From: Perognathus longimembris pacificus
Taxonomy: Eukaryota; Chordata; Mammalia; Rodentia; Heteromyidae
Direction of reading: 5' to 3'
DNA: 64,000 nt
Assembly (NCBI RefSeq): GCF_023159225.1
Contig: NC_063171.1
Coordinates: 10,864,826 to 10,928,825, forward strand
Numbering within the stretch: the stretch's first letter is position 1; each line of letters starts with the position of its first letter. The notes under the pieces were generated by a model. The model was given only the letters and a program-made list of their open reading frames with translations. It had not been told where the DNA came from and ran no database searches. Shown piece after piece: positions 1 through 10,928 of this stretch. The position numbers and the translations under genes were made by a program.

Positions 1-115
1 GTTGAATTTCTTTTTTTTAATGGTGCTTTTCTTTATTTTTAATGTGTAGTACAGAGGGGTAACAGATTTATATGTAAGACAGTGAGTACATTTCTTGTTC
101 AACTTGTTAGAGAAA
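1..115 (-). mobile_element. Old L1 3'-UTR fragment, antisense
   Basis: The + strand has a T-rich start, then 'acagaggggtaacag' and 'acatttcttgttc'. This is the same order of motifs as the antisense L1 3' ends at 6.86 kb and 19.4 kb (tacagag..gttacag..tacatttcttgta). It is diverged, so it is probably an old copy cut by the window edge. Confidence 0.4.
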
Positions 116-694
116 CAAACAGGAAATAAGTTGGAGCACTGGCCCTTTTCTGCCCCAAAAGTACCTCTTATGTTCCAAGACCTTTATGAAGTATCTAGAA
201 ACTTCAAGAACTTCAGCACTGACTGTAGCTGTGACCATGCAATTTCTGCTCCACCATATATATAGTTGCCTTTGAGGTGTGTTTTTCTACAGCATAGAAT
301 TCTGGTCTCCTAAGGTAAGTCAATACACTTCTACCTTTCTGGCTCTAACCTTTCTGTTACATAGCATATAGAGAAATCACTTATATATATCTCAGAACTA
401 GCAGTTTGGAGGATTTTTATGAGTATTAAATAACATTCTTTGTAATTTTTCCAGGTCCGTCCACTTTCATGTGAATGGCATTATATTCTTCTTCTTGATG
501 GATTAGTAAAATCCATTCTGTTTCTATATAAATACACACATACACACAATACATATTATCTTGATTTATGCATCTATTTTAGGATGTAACAAACATATGA
601 TGAATGTTTACCTAAAGTATGATGGGTACAGGGAGCAACTCCTTTTAACAACTGACTTACAGTTTAACCAAATGAATATAGGAAGCTGAAATGT
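116..694. other. Unassigned AT-rich DNA
   Basis: I see no repeat family, coding frame or RNA gene here. A short CA-rich run lies near 530-552. Confidence 0.5.
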
Positions 695-935
695 GTTGTT
701 GGGGGATGTGAAGAAAAAGGAGAGCAGATAAATGGAGAGAAGAATAGTAAGTAAATACAGTTATAATATTCAATGTACACATGTGAAAAAAGATTCAGGT
801 AACAAGGGTATGTATATTCACTGGAGCATGATGAGGGGATGGGTGGGATTGGAAGAAATGGTGGAGAAAAATGGAAGGGGTACCATTCATCAAGATGCAT
901 TGTACTCGAAGACTGGCATGTTGACCTAAAACATC
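695..935 (+). mobile_element. Old L1 3'-UTR fragment (second 3'-UTR type)
   Basis: A purine-rich stretch with 'gggatgggtgggattgg', 'aaatggtggag' and 'gcattgtactcgaagactg' follows the same order as 24.7-24.9 kb and 46.7-46.9 kb, where the latter is joined to a recognisable ORF2 end. I infer an older rodent L1 subfamily 3' UTR. The short ORFs here are by-products of the purine bias. Confidence 0.45.
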
Positions 936-946
936 TAAAGATTATG

Positions 947-991
947 CCTATCTATCTATGTATCTATCTATCCATCCATCCATCTATCTAA
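947..991. repeat. (TATC)n/(CATC)n microsatellite
   Basis: Tetranucleotide repeats of tatc/catc with a few interruptions. Confidence 0.9.
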
Positions 992-2196
992 TGTACTCAA
1001 AAAGCTGACAAAGGCTCAATATAGAGCTAGAATTGCTTTGAGAAAAGTCAGTGTCTGCCTAACATATTTTTCTCTATGGCTTCCTGGGGGTCAGGAGACA
1101 GCTTTAGAAAGTGTATTATGTACAAGATTAAGCTTTATTTTTCTGTCCTGGATCCTACCCACTGGGTAAAATTGACACTAAAGAACTCTCTACATCTATG
1201 GAGAACACAGGACCATGACTATGTACTTAGCTGGTGAGATGTGCTTTTCCATGATTAGAAAGCTTGGAGTGAATTCTGCCTGGATGGTTTCTTATTATAC
1301 CCAGGGGATGATGATTTTCAAGGAAGTGTGTTAGTGAATCAGCATTTGCAATTTACTTTATTTTTAGCTCTTGGGAATTCAAGGAACAGATTTCTTCTAG
1401 GAAAAAATTTCAGTGTAATTCTCAGAATTCCTTGAACCAAGTATTAATGTCTGGGAATGTGTGTGTCTGACATGTCTATTTAATAAACTGTATTCTTGCA
1501 GATAGGCATAAAAATTTACCAGACCATATTGTCCTTAAGTTAGTTTTCCCTTTGATGCCAGGAGTTCCCTAAAAATAATGTATATTTACTGGAGCATGCC
1601 ATGGCATTTATCATTATTTACTCTCAGCAATGACAAATATACTCTCTGCAATAGGCAATCACTATTTCTGTATACTGCTAGTGAGAAATGTTTATTTACA
1701 TGATTTACTTTCATCTTTGTTGTCATCTGTAGCCTGTACTCCTGTAGTTCTAGAGTAGAACTCCATCAAGAAAATGTTTCTTAGCACAGTGGGTGTTCTC
1801 TTGGTGTCAACTATGATGACAAACACATAAACCTTTGTACTTCAATAACTTTTAGTAAATAAAAAGTCATCTTTATAACCTGTCCTCTTCCATGTTTTAG
1901 TGCAGAAAACTAAAGTCACTGAAATCAGAAAGAGGTTAAAAATTAGGAGGTAGGCCCCAACAAACCATCAAAAAGAAGAATGGTACCGATTGCTCATAGG
2001 CCTTTGGGTACATCTAGGAACATTGGAGAAAAGGACACCAACAAACTAGAGACACTATTACATCTGTGCAGCAGTACTGGCAACAAGGGATTACTAATGC
2101 CTCAGAAGGAAGAGAAAGGGAGGGTAGTGGAGCAATCTGGAGAGTCAGATCTCAAACCAGTTACTGTCTGTATGACTTCTTGATATCCAGGAAATG
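992..2196. other. Unassigned DNA
   Basis: AT-rich DNA with no family or coding region that I can recognise. The small ORFs near 1,980-2,320 run into the LTR that follows and have no features of a real protein. Confidence 0.45.
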
Positions 2197-2202
2197 GGAA
2201 TT
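2197..2202. repeat. Target-site duplication, left copy (GGAATT)
   Basis: Pairs with 2,640-2,645 on the other side of the solo LTR. Confidence 0.8.
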
Positions 2203-2639
2203 TGCAGGAGCCAGCCGGCAGCGAAAAGGAATCCTGATTGAGGGGGCGAGGACTAAAGAAAAAGAAGGAAAGATGAGAGAAAAAAGAAGACAAGAGACAA
2301 AAGATGGGGTATGGGAGGTCTGAACCTCAAGAATGTAACTCAAGACTGCAGCCCCGTTTATTCTTAACATCCAGCTTTTATGCAGTTTGGGAACCAGGGA
2401 ATGGCATAGGGTTACCAAAGTTTAAGAAAATAAGAAAGCTTTTAGGTCGGTAAATAACAGGAGGCAATAAAACAATTGTCTTGTCAGCTGAATGGTAAAC
2501 ATAAACCAGGCATCTATGGACACAGTAAAACATCTTGGTAAGTGCTGGCTGTCAATTAAGCCAAATCTTACCACATTCCTTGTGATAACAGCACAGCCAG
2601 AGGTCAGGATGAGGTTAGCTGCTAGCTTGGCTCCCAACA
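2203..2639 (-). mobile_element. Solo ERVK-type (class II) LTR, 437 bp
   Basis: Read on the minus strand, the element begins TGTTGGGAGCC and ends GGCTCCTGCA, giving TG...CA ends. It is flanked by the 6-bp direct repeat GGAATT (2,197-2,202 and 2,640-2,645), the duplication length typical of class II/IAP-like elements. A TATA-like 'cataaaagc' (complement near 2,375-2,383) lies just upstream of AATAAA (complement at 2,357-2,362). No internal retroviral sequence is present on either side, so this is a solo LTR left by LTR-LTR recombination. ORFs on both strands here are chance. Confidence 0.8.
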
Positions 2640-2645
2640 GGAATT
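2640..2645. repeat. Target-site duplication, right copy (GGAATT)
   Basis: Identical to 2,197-2,202; supports the exact LTR boundaries. Confidence 0.8.
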
Positions 2646-2699
2646 AGCACATGATACTGTTTTAGAGAGTTTTGTATTTATGTAACAGCCTGCACGAGG

Positions 2700-3031
2700 T
2701 TGTGAAGTTTATAATGAATTGAAATGTATTCAGCCCACAGTTTTACAGACTGAGACATCTCAGACTGAGCGTGGAATAGAGAGCCTTATTGTTACATCAT
2801 AACTTGATGGAAGGCCTCATATTCTGAGAAGGCATGTGAGAAAGGAAAAGAGACCAAAACTCATCCTTTGAAAAAAAAAATTAAGAAGCCACTCCCAGAG
2901 TAACTAGCCCAATCATGAGGTCAGAGCTGTACTCATCTAGTCACTTCTTCAAGGTCCCACTCTCACGACACTAGCATTGGGGATTAAGCTTTCAGCACAA
3001 GAATTCTGGTGAATACATTCAAACCATAGCA
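2700..3031 (-). mobile_element. MaLR (ERVL-MaLR) LTR, antisense
   Basis: On the minus strand the LTR start reads tgctatggtttgaatgt (complement ends at 3,031), the typical MaLR 5' end. The other end has 'cagcccacagttttacag', the complement of the usual 'ctgt..gggct' MaLR 3' region. It is diverged and the left boundary is approximate. Confidence 0.65.
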
Positions 3032-3184
3032 GACACTGTGGCAGTGAAATTTGTTACTACTTTAATGTATCAGCAGATAGGGCAATAGTTGCAAAGATGG
3101 TCAATCTGAATTTTGCCCTTTGTATCTCATAAATGCATTAGTGAAGAATAACTTGCCACAACTCCACTTTAAGCATTTCGGTGG

Positions 3185-3303
3185 TTAATTGGAGACAAGA
3201 GTTTCTCAGGCTTTGGTGCTGGGATACCTTTAAACTGTGATTCTCAGCTCTCAGCTTTTTGAGGAGCTGGGATTACAGGCATGAAACACTGGCATCTGGC
3301 TTG
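3185..3303 (-). mobile_element. B1/7SL-like SINE fragment, antisense
   Basis: Contains 'ggagctgggattacaggcatga' and the upstream block 'ggagacaagagtttctcagg', matching the complement of the composite SINE head seen at 18.95 kb. The tRNA-like right half is missing. Confidence 0.7.
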
Positions 3304-4846
3304 TAGTCCCTTTTACAGAGTTAATGGAAAGCCAAATGATTAGCTTAATGAAATCAAAACCCTGTGTGTCTATAACTAATATGAAGAAATAGAACCCATA
3401 AAACTGATTTCCAATCACAATTCAATTTGTTCTTTCTGAATATAACTACTTTCCCAACAGCTGTGGTTAGCAGTTCCTTCCTACTCTTCACACTTTTATC
3501 TCTTTTGCCTAACATTAATTTTAAGCTTGTTATACTTAGAATTATACAATAGAAATTCTTTCAGGTTTATTTATTTATTTATTATCATTGGATATTATGT
3601 TTGAGAGAATTTTCCATATTGCTGCAAGAAGGTGTAGTTGCTGACTTAAAGCACATACTATTCTATTGTGTTAACATGGATGATTTCCTGCCCCATGCTA
3701 CACTTGAAGGACACTGGCATGGTTTCTTCTTGGCATACAGTAGATCCTTGATATCCATAGGAATCTATTGCCAAAGAGAATGCCATTAAGAAGCCTCCCC
3801 TGCTCTGGATGCATAGAGTTTAGTGCTGGACTCTGGATGCTTCATTCATTCTCACTGTAACATTGCACAAATTCCACTAAAGTCATGCTACCTTTTATCA
3901 AATCTAAAATTCCCACTTTGGTACCTAAAACATATTAGAACTTTTAATTTGGGCAAGGAAGGATTACTGTAACTTTTATATTGTTTTTTAGCCATTGTTT
4001 ACTTTTGTGGAAACAGATTTTCACATAATTAAGGGCAAAGGAATACTGAAGAGATCACACCACCATTTAATCATAGTTGACCGTAATATGGGTTTGACCA
4101 AGCTTATTTGAATCTCCTGAGCTGTCCAATATGGTGTGGGAATCTAACAATTTTTTGTTGTTTGACTTTTAAGCACATTATTATTATTTATTTATTTTAA
4201 AATTATGCTTGTCAAAAACAGCATGTAGTAAATCCACAAACAAGGTGGGTTTATATATTATAAATAATGCTTCTAGGAATACTCTTGAATGTTTTCCTGG
4301 ACTAAATAGTGTGATGGTAAATGTTTAGTAACAAATTCTCCTTACCATTTCCATGTTGCTCATTTCAAGCCACCAGTGTGAGTCACTGATGGTGAAGATG
4401 GAAAGAGATGGGCACAAACAATTCTCCCAAACTGGTGCTGGCTGGTTTTAGGACACAACTATCTAGAACATGTCTATGTTTCTTTCTGTGTGGAAGACAA
4501 AACTAGGAGAGAATTGAAGGGTATGTTCTTAAAGGGTATGTTCAACCAGGAAATTATGCCATTTTATTTCCATAGTGATAATACTTATTTCAAGTAGTCT
4601 CTGTTCAGTAGTGGGCAGCTTTCAGTCATTTAACATTGATATCTTAACATAGAGTAGTTGGCTATTTGAATATACTGTTGTGAAGTTCTTATTTAAATCT
4701 CTTGACTAATTTTCTAACAAGATGACTGATGTATTTCATTTTGTGATTATAAATGTATTATTGCTTTTATTATCCTTAAGGACCTGTAGAAAGGGTTTTG
4801 ATTTGTAGTTCTTTATATTTTCAGAAAACAGCATCTTAGTTGGGTA
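3304..4846. other. Unassigned AT-rich DNA
   Basis: No repeat or gene recognised. It includes short TTTA and TTAT runs near 3,570 and 4,180. Confidence 0.45.
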
Positions 4847-5206
4847 TTTCTATGGATTGAATGTGGTTTATCCCCTCTGAAATTTTCACTACAGTCTGAA
4901 TTGTTACTATGAAAGTATCAGAGTGTGCAGCAGCCTAATGGAAGGTCTTGGAGTCTTCTGGGAAAGCTCTTGTGAACAGATGCATGTTTATCTCAAGAGG
5001 ATTACTTATTGTGGGGATCTGATCCCTTCTCCTCCACATGCACCTACCTCCCCCTCTATGTTTCCAGTGCATCAAAGCAGCATGTGACTCTCATGTGGCT
5101 ACTTGACATTAGATTTTGCAGCCCCTGAGCAAAAACAAACATCTTTTCTTTATAAATTACCCAGTCTCTGATATTATTCTAGCAGCAGAAAATGGAGTAA
5201 GCTAAG
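4847..5206 (+). mobile_element. MaLR LTR, sense
   Basis: Starts near 'ctatggattgaatgtgg' and ends with 'tttataaattacccagtct' followed by 'agcagcagaaaatgga'. These are the characteristic 5' and 3' parts of MST/THE1-like MaLR LTRs. The polyadenylation region is the 'tttctttataaatta' block near 5,140. Confidence 0.75.
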
Positions 5207-5407
5207 TAGGTATGCTACACACAAGTTTTCTCATCAACTGTTCTTTCCTTTATCTCTCTTAGTGGTTAGTGTTTTTGAGTTTTTTATTTTAATTAAATGT
5301 TTAATAACTAAGACTCAATTCAGTTACTGGAAAACATTTGCAATGTTTTCGAACAATATGGATATAAATTTCATTATGACCCACATGTAAAGGAGCATCC
5401 ATTTGAA

Positions 5408-5630
5408 CTGGGTGCCAGTGGCTGATACCTCTAATTTTAGCTACTCTGAAGGTTGAAATCTGAGCTCAAGGTTTCAATCCAGCCCAAGCAGGAAAATCTA
5501 TGAGACTCATCTTCAAACAACAACAGCAACAACCACAACAAAAGTAGAGGTATGGCTAAAAAGCTAAGAGACAATGTCCAAGCCCCAAGTTCGAGTTCCA
5601 ATACTAGTACCAAAAAAATAAAAAATAAGG
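5408..5630 (+). mobile_element. Composite B1-like + tRNA-like (Geo-type) SINE
   Basis: The 7SL/B1-like head is 'gggtgccagtggctgatacc..tagctactc', then 'caggaaaatctatgagactc', then a degraded tRNA-like right half ('ccaagccccaagttcgagttcc') and an A-rich tail. Diverged copy. Confidence 0.75.
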
Positions 5631-6367
5631 AAAGAGAAAAGAAAAGATAAAGAAACTTCTATTTGAAATTTGAAAAAAATATAATCTTACATTTATTTGA
5701 ATTGTCAACTTTGTTTAAAAGTATATTTAATATAGGCTTTTATAATATGAAAGTAGGGTGTTAATATGGTCTTGATATGATGTTAATACAGGTTTTATCT
5801 GATATTCTATTATATTTAAAACCTGTACTAATATAGGCTTTAAACTAAAGACCATTAGGCAATATTAATAGAACTTATCATCTCACTACCAGGGAAAGTA
5901 TTCCATTTTATACCTCAAGCCTAATTTAAATTGTAAATTACATAGCCTATCTTAAAATAGTCTTCACACATAATAAGTAAATGGTTTTTGATTAATAGAA
6001 GTACTTGAGTTTGAACTACTCAAGTACATTTTTCTTTTCAGCTTAGTACTTTCTTTTGTTTAAAAATGATTTCCTTATCATGAGATCTTAGAGGTACTCT
6101 TGGACAATACTCTCTACAATTTTTTTTTGTCTGCTATTTATACTTAGATTTGGAGTTGAGCTTTTGTGTGGGTAGAGGTGCTCTGCACATTTGATTATTC
6201 CAGCACTGTTTGCCAAGAAGTTATTTTCTCCTAACTGCTACCTCATGCTGCAATTGTGCTAAACAAAGTTTCAGTATATAAGTAAACATGCTTTTGTACC
6301 TTCGATACTACTCTATTATTTTATTTTTATAACTCTATGGCAATAATAATAGGTTGGACAACTCATG
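5631..6367. other. Unassigned AT-rich DNA with short inverted repeats
   Basis: Nothing identified except small inverted repeats, including a perfect 10-bp hairpin at 6,001-6,027. Confidence 0.45.
6001..6027. repeat. Perfect 10-bp inverted repeat
   Basis: GTACTTGAGT, a 7-base loop, then ACTCAAGTAC. Confidence 0.85.
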
Positions 6368-6497
6368 GTTTGTTCTTGTTTTGTACTTGTTGTGTTTAGA
6401 CAGGGTCATTCTATGTAGGCCAGGCTTGGCTATAACTTGTAAGTGATCCTCCTGCTGAGATTATAGGCAGGTACCACCACATCCACCATTGTTAGCT
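6368..6497 (-). mobile_element. B1 SINE, antisense
   Basis: The + strand reads 'agacagggtcattctatgta', 'ggccaggcttggc', 'gatcctcctgc' and 'gagattataggcaggtacca', the complement of a B1 monomer. It lacks the Geo right half seen in other copies. Confidence 0.75.
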
Positions 6498-6768
6498 AAT
6501 AATTTACCTTTTAAAATTGTTACTACCAAGTAGAACAAATAATCTTATATTGTTTCTCTGTGTGTATGTTTTGACTATTTTTGGTTACGTATTTCCTCTT
6601 TCATGTTAAAATAAGCTTATCCCCCATACAAAGTTGAAATAGTAGGATTACATTAAATCTATAGATTAACTTGCAAATATCTGAAATCTTAAAGTTGACT
6701 CTTCAATTTAAGTAGTTATTATAGCTTTTGATTTATTCTGATCATTTAAAATTTCCCTAAAATTATTT
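6498..6768. other. Unassigned AT-rich DNA
   Basis: No feature recognised. Confidence 0.4.
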
Positions 6769-6842
6769 ATTGGAACCAACCCAGATGCCCCTCACTAGAT
6801 GAGTAGATCAAGAATTGTGGTACATATACACAATGGAATTTT
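6769..6842 (+). mobile_element. L1 ORF2 3' fragment, left part (host of nested insertion)
   Basis: 'caacccagatgcccctca..gaattgtggtacatatacacaatgg' matches the end of ORF2 in the large L1 at 36,730-36,795. The fragment resumes at 8,141. It is 5'-truncated and clearly an old L1 end split by a later insertion. Confidence 0.85.
6827..6842. repeat. 16-bp target-site duplication, left copy
   Basis: TACACAATGGAATTTT, identical at 8,141-8,156. It is part of the host L1 ORF2 sequence. Confidence 0.9.
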
Positions 6843-8140
6843 CTCTCTCTCTCTCTCCCTTTTTAATTGTCAAACTGATATACAGAGTGGTTACAGTTTC
6901 AAACTTAAGGCATTGGATACATTTCTTGTACTGTTTGTTACTGCCTCCCTTATTCCTCCCTCCCCCCTTCCTCTTACCTTTTCCCCCCATGAGTTGTTCA
7001 GTAGATTTACACTAAACAGTTTTGCAAGTATTGCTTTTGTAATAGTTTGTCTTTTTTACCCTATGACTCTTGATTTTGGTATTCCCTTACAGTTTCCTAG
7101 TTCTAATACCTGTATACATGGTTTCCAATGTACTCAGATAAGATACAGAGATAGCGAAGGTACGAACACAGGAAGGGCATACAAGAGGATCATCAATAAT
7201 AGAAGCTACGGGGTAGGAGGGTGATGATTTGGTTTAGTTTCAGTGACATGGAAATGTGGAGAAGAGTAGAATCAGTAGAAAGAACAAGATTAAAATGATA
7301 GGTTTAAAATGATAGGTCCTCCCTCCTGGGCGGGGCGGCCTCCTGGGCGGAGGTGGTTATGGAATTCAGCTCCATTTCGGGCTGGAAATTGGGCTTCCTC
7401 TGTGACGGGACCATTTATCTGTCTCGGGAACTGTTTGTTCTCCCATCTGGTTGTTCCGTGCTGCCAGTAGCTACTCGCCACTTTCGGTTTTAATTTAGAA
7501 ATTCTGGCGGGCAAGGCAGGGCACCTCTGGCTGAGTTCACACGAGTGTGTGAGCCGCAGCCTAGGATGAGCCTCCTGCCTGGGCAGGGGGCGTTCTCCTG
7601 GGCGGAGCTGGCTCTCACTGGTTGGTCCCTCTTGCCCTTTTCAAAGATGGCTCCTATGTCCTTGCTTTCCACAGGCCTGCTTTAGTTCCAGTCATGGTGC
7701 TTTGCTCTGGCAGTGGGGGAAGGGCTACCTTCAAGGAGCTGCTCTGTGGGCACGACTGAGAATGTCTTTTGTGGGGGTAATCACACTTTCTCTGCGATTT
7801 CGGACCGTCCGTGCTCAGCCTGAGATCCGTGTGTGTTTGCCGCCTTCTGAAGGATTTCTCCCCGGTCGCTGCTGTGCACTTTATGTGCATGGAGTGTGGG
7901 TCGCTGTGCTGGCACCGGTACTGGCATGGAGGCGGGTCACCGCCTGGAGCTCAGATCTTTGTTTTCAGGCCACCAAAATCGATTTTTCCTTTCTGGCCAG
8001 AATCCCTGTACTGTTATAACTTACAACTTACTTGGGCTGTCTTTCTAGGAGCAAAAGTTTCCCTGGAGTGGGAAAACTGCAATGTCAGAGGGAGCTCAGC
8101 GAGGGCTTTGCAGCTCCTCTGCCATCTTCCTGGAAGTCCC
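6843..8140 (-). mobile_element. Antisense L1 with ORF1/ORF2 deleted (5' UTR joined to 3' UTR)
   Basis: Read on the minus strand, it starts at 8,140 with a complete L1 5' end (GGGACTTCC, then GAAGATGGC). It runs through ~820 bp of 5' UTR collinear with 29,510-30,322 of the large L1. It then jumps to a ~100-bp piece matching about 30,983-31,080 (7,210-7,316), and then to the L1 3' UTR (7,209 down to 6,865). The whole ORF1 and ORF2 and a T-rich 5'-UTR block are missing. It ends in an A-rich tail with GA repeats (6,843-6,864). It is flanked by a 16-bp duplication and the target is TTTT/AT, as expected for L1 endonuclease. The junctions do not show GT...AG, so splicing is not supported by my mapping. 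ORFs called here, including one of 161 codons, fall in 5'-UTR antisense sequence. Confidence 0.85.
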
Positions 8141-8156
8141 TACACAATGGAATTTT
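8141..8156. repeat. 16-bp target-site duplication, right copy
   Basis: Identical to 6,827-6,842. The host L1 sequence continues directly from here. Confidence 0.9.
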
Positions 8157-8280
8157 ATGCCTCTATCAGAAAGAATGACATTGCAACATTCATATGGAAA
8201 TGGAAGTACTTGGAAAAAATCATACTAAATGAAGTGATCCAGACCCAAAGAAACATAGACTCTATAGTTTTATTCAGAGA
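8141..8280 (+). mobile_element. L1 ORF2 3' fragment, right part
   Basis: Continues the ORF2 C-terminal coding region ('atgcctctatcagaaagaat..', 'ccagacccaaagaaaca') and matches 36,795-36,915. Homology stops near the ORF2 end and no 3' UTR follows, so this copy has also lost its 3' end. Confidence 0.85.
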
Positions 8281-10928
8281 AATGTTGCCCTTTTGACAAC
8301 ATTTTCTCTTAGTAGGTGATATTTTTTATGCTACTGAAATAGTTTTTATAAATTAAAAATTTGTGTCTGTTGATAGCATTAGGACAATTAAATCGTTATT
8401 GAATTTCTACATCTTAATAAGCACTAATATCAGTATATATATTCAACATTAGTATATATCTCAGATATATCATTATTTATAACCTGTTTTACGTGCAAAA
8501 TTATAATCTGTAAATAATGATGAGGAGATACTTTTGTGCTCCTTTGCTTGTGTTTTGTTTACTCCTGAACACATGCACACACCTTCCTGGTTCAGGGAGA
8601 GACATAGAAGCAGTTCTATTCCTTCACAGTGCTGTTTAGTGACACAAGGCTAGATGCATCAGGAGTGGAAAATGTCTTAAAATGGGAAAGGCAGATTTCA
8701 TTTTTGAGGAATCAGGTTAAAAATCTTATTAAAAGATGGAGCGGTTTTAGAGAAGTGTAGATTTTGAATGTTCACACAAAATATGATTGTTTGAGTTCCT
8801 GCATTCACGGTACAGAACACCTTAATTCCTTCAAGGGATTTGACTTCATTTGTATTTGAGAGAAGACAAGCTTTCATGGCTTCTATTCCTTTTTCTCTTT
8901 AAGCAGCCAGCTCCAATAGGGCTTCTTGCCAAGGTTCTGAAAGATAAAGTCCATTTTTTGATTTGTCTGGAGGTCTGTGCACAGGGCATCTGAGGAAGCA
9001 AAAATGTACAACATCCACCTCCCACTTGTGTGCCTCTGAACATTTTTCAGTGAGCTCCTGTTCTCAGATGAAGCTCCCTTCTCAGCACCTACAAGGTTCC
9101 GAAGGTGACCTCTGTACAGCACACAGGATTGGAAAAGTTGCCACGTGAGGAGAATACCTAATGCAAGGAGAGCAGCCAGACTCAGAGGCTGGCCCTGACA
9201 AATCCCAGCGCTGCTTTGCTGAGTTTGGTGACGTGGAACCTTCCTGAGAGGGAATCTCTGCCCTAAGCAGTTAGCAGCAGCTGGGGCATGACCACAATGC
9301 CTAACAAGCAGGTTGAGATTCAGCTGAGAATGATGCTAGTTGCCCTGTGTTCCTGTTGGTGTTTGTGCTCATCTCTTCCTGGGGGAAGCCAGCAGCTGTA
9401 CTAGTGGCAACAGGACAATTATGAAGGTCTGCAGTAAAATAGTAAGACAGTTACCATGCATCTATAATAGATAGGCACTCCTAGATGTAGTATTGGGAGG
9501 GGCTGGCAGACAGGAACCTAACTCCCAGACCATGACTGGAGGAGCAGAAACCTGGAGAGAGCTAGGCAAGAGATTTCTAAGGAGAAGTGTCAGTTGTTGG
9601 AATAGCTATTGATCACTTGATCCCAACTGAGTTGGCACTTTTTTTTCTACTGGAGATCAGAAGGGCTTTGAGAAAAGCTATGCTCTTTGTCTCTTTTTCC
9701 CTGTCATATTACTGAACAAGTTAATGATTTGCATAGAAAGGAGGAAGCTTCCTAGAATGTAGACACCTGTAGGATCCTGGGTACTTTTCAGGTTTGGAGC
9801 ACCAACCTAGGAGGTTGGGAAGTTAGGAAAGAGGAATTACAGTTAGCATTACTTAGGATAAATCTCTTCAAATATGGAGTAAGTTATCCCATTGGAGGGT
9901 TTGTTTCAGGTCTAGAATTAGAAAGAGAGGTTGACAATTCCAACCTCTAATCATGCCTACAGCCTTCTGGTGACAAAGTCTGAAAGATACTGAAAGGGTA
10001 GTCTCATTAGAATACAAAGACATTCATTATTATCTATGTATAGCAACAGGTCATATACATCATGCACATATACATTTTTATGCTACACTAGGTTGCAAGT
10101 CTTTTACAATCACATTGTTCAGAAAGGCATTTTCTTTATGAGTTCACTCTAAAAGTCATTTCTGTCAGCTTGATCTTAGAGAAACTCACACTAACCTATA
10201 ACATTCATGAATGCTGAGGATACAAATTAGAGCATCTGTATGCTAATATGCAGGAAATAGGTTTCTTTCCTGTCAATGGGTGCTTATATTTTCCATTTAG
10301 GCATCATTTTTTTTTCTAGTATTACAATCTCTGGAATTCACAAGAAGCAATACAAAGACTGCTTTTTGAGCATGGAATTGGAGCAGAGAAAATGGGCAGA
10401 CAGCCTGTAGTCTAGCATAGAATTACCTATGCTCTGTGATACTGAATTTCCTTAGTAATGGAAAAAATCTCTATTTCTCCTATTTATTATCTCTGGTCCT
10501 AGTTGGTATTTAGCAGACTGTCAGCATCAACTTCTGAAGTTTATTCTTCTAGGCTACCAAGTCATAGTTCCTGTTCATATATTCTTTCTCTGAGTAAGGT
10601 AGTTTGTAACTGATGTTTCTGATAAAGAACAAAAATATCAGTCAAATTTTACTTGATTTCCTTGGAATTTTGGATGCTCCCAAACTCCCAAAGTGTAGGG
10701 TTCCGAAAGTCCTACACATTTAAGTATATTTTTAAAGTATATTTTAGCCTATTCTGCTGTCTTATCATATCCCCTTGCTTCTCCTGTGAGTTTTGCTTGT
10801 TTGTAGTGGTTCATCCATGCTGAAATTAATGATAAGTATTTTTGAGGGTCTTTTATGTACCTCTATTATTATTTTTTTGATATTTTTGGCTGCCAGAAAC
10901 CAATGCAAGTCAGCTCAAGAAAGAGGGG
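8281..10928. other. Unassigned, apparently single-copy DNA
   Basis: No repeat family recognised. Short ORFs overlap on both strands near 8,850-9,150 but have no domain, splice context or codon pattern that I would trust. Confidence 0.4.

Noticed and set aside
947..991. Direct-repeat arrays as CRISPR-like
   Set aside because: These are simple tetranucleotide microsatellites without spacers, in a mammalian genome.
7811..8296. 161-codon ORF at 7.8-8.3 kb
   Set aside because: Crosses the antisense L1 5' UTR, the target duplication and the host L1 ORF2 fragment, so it is a junction artefact.
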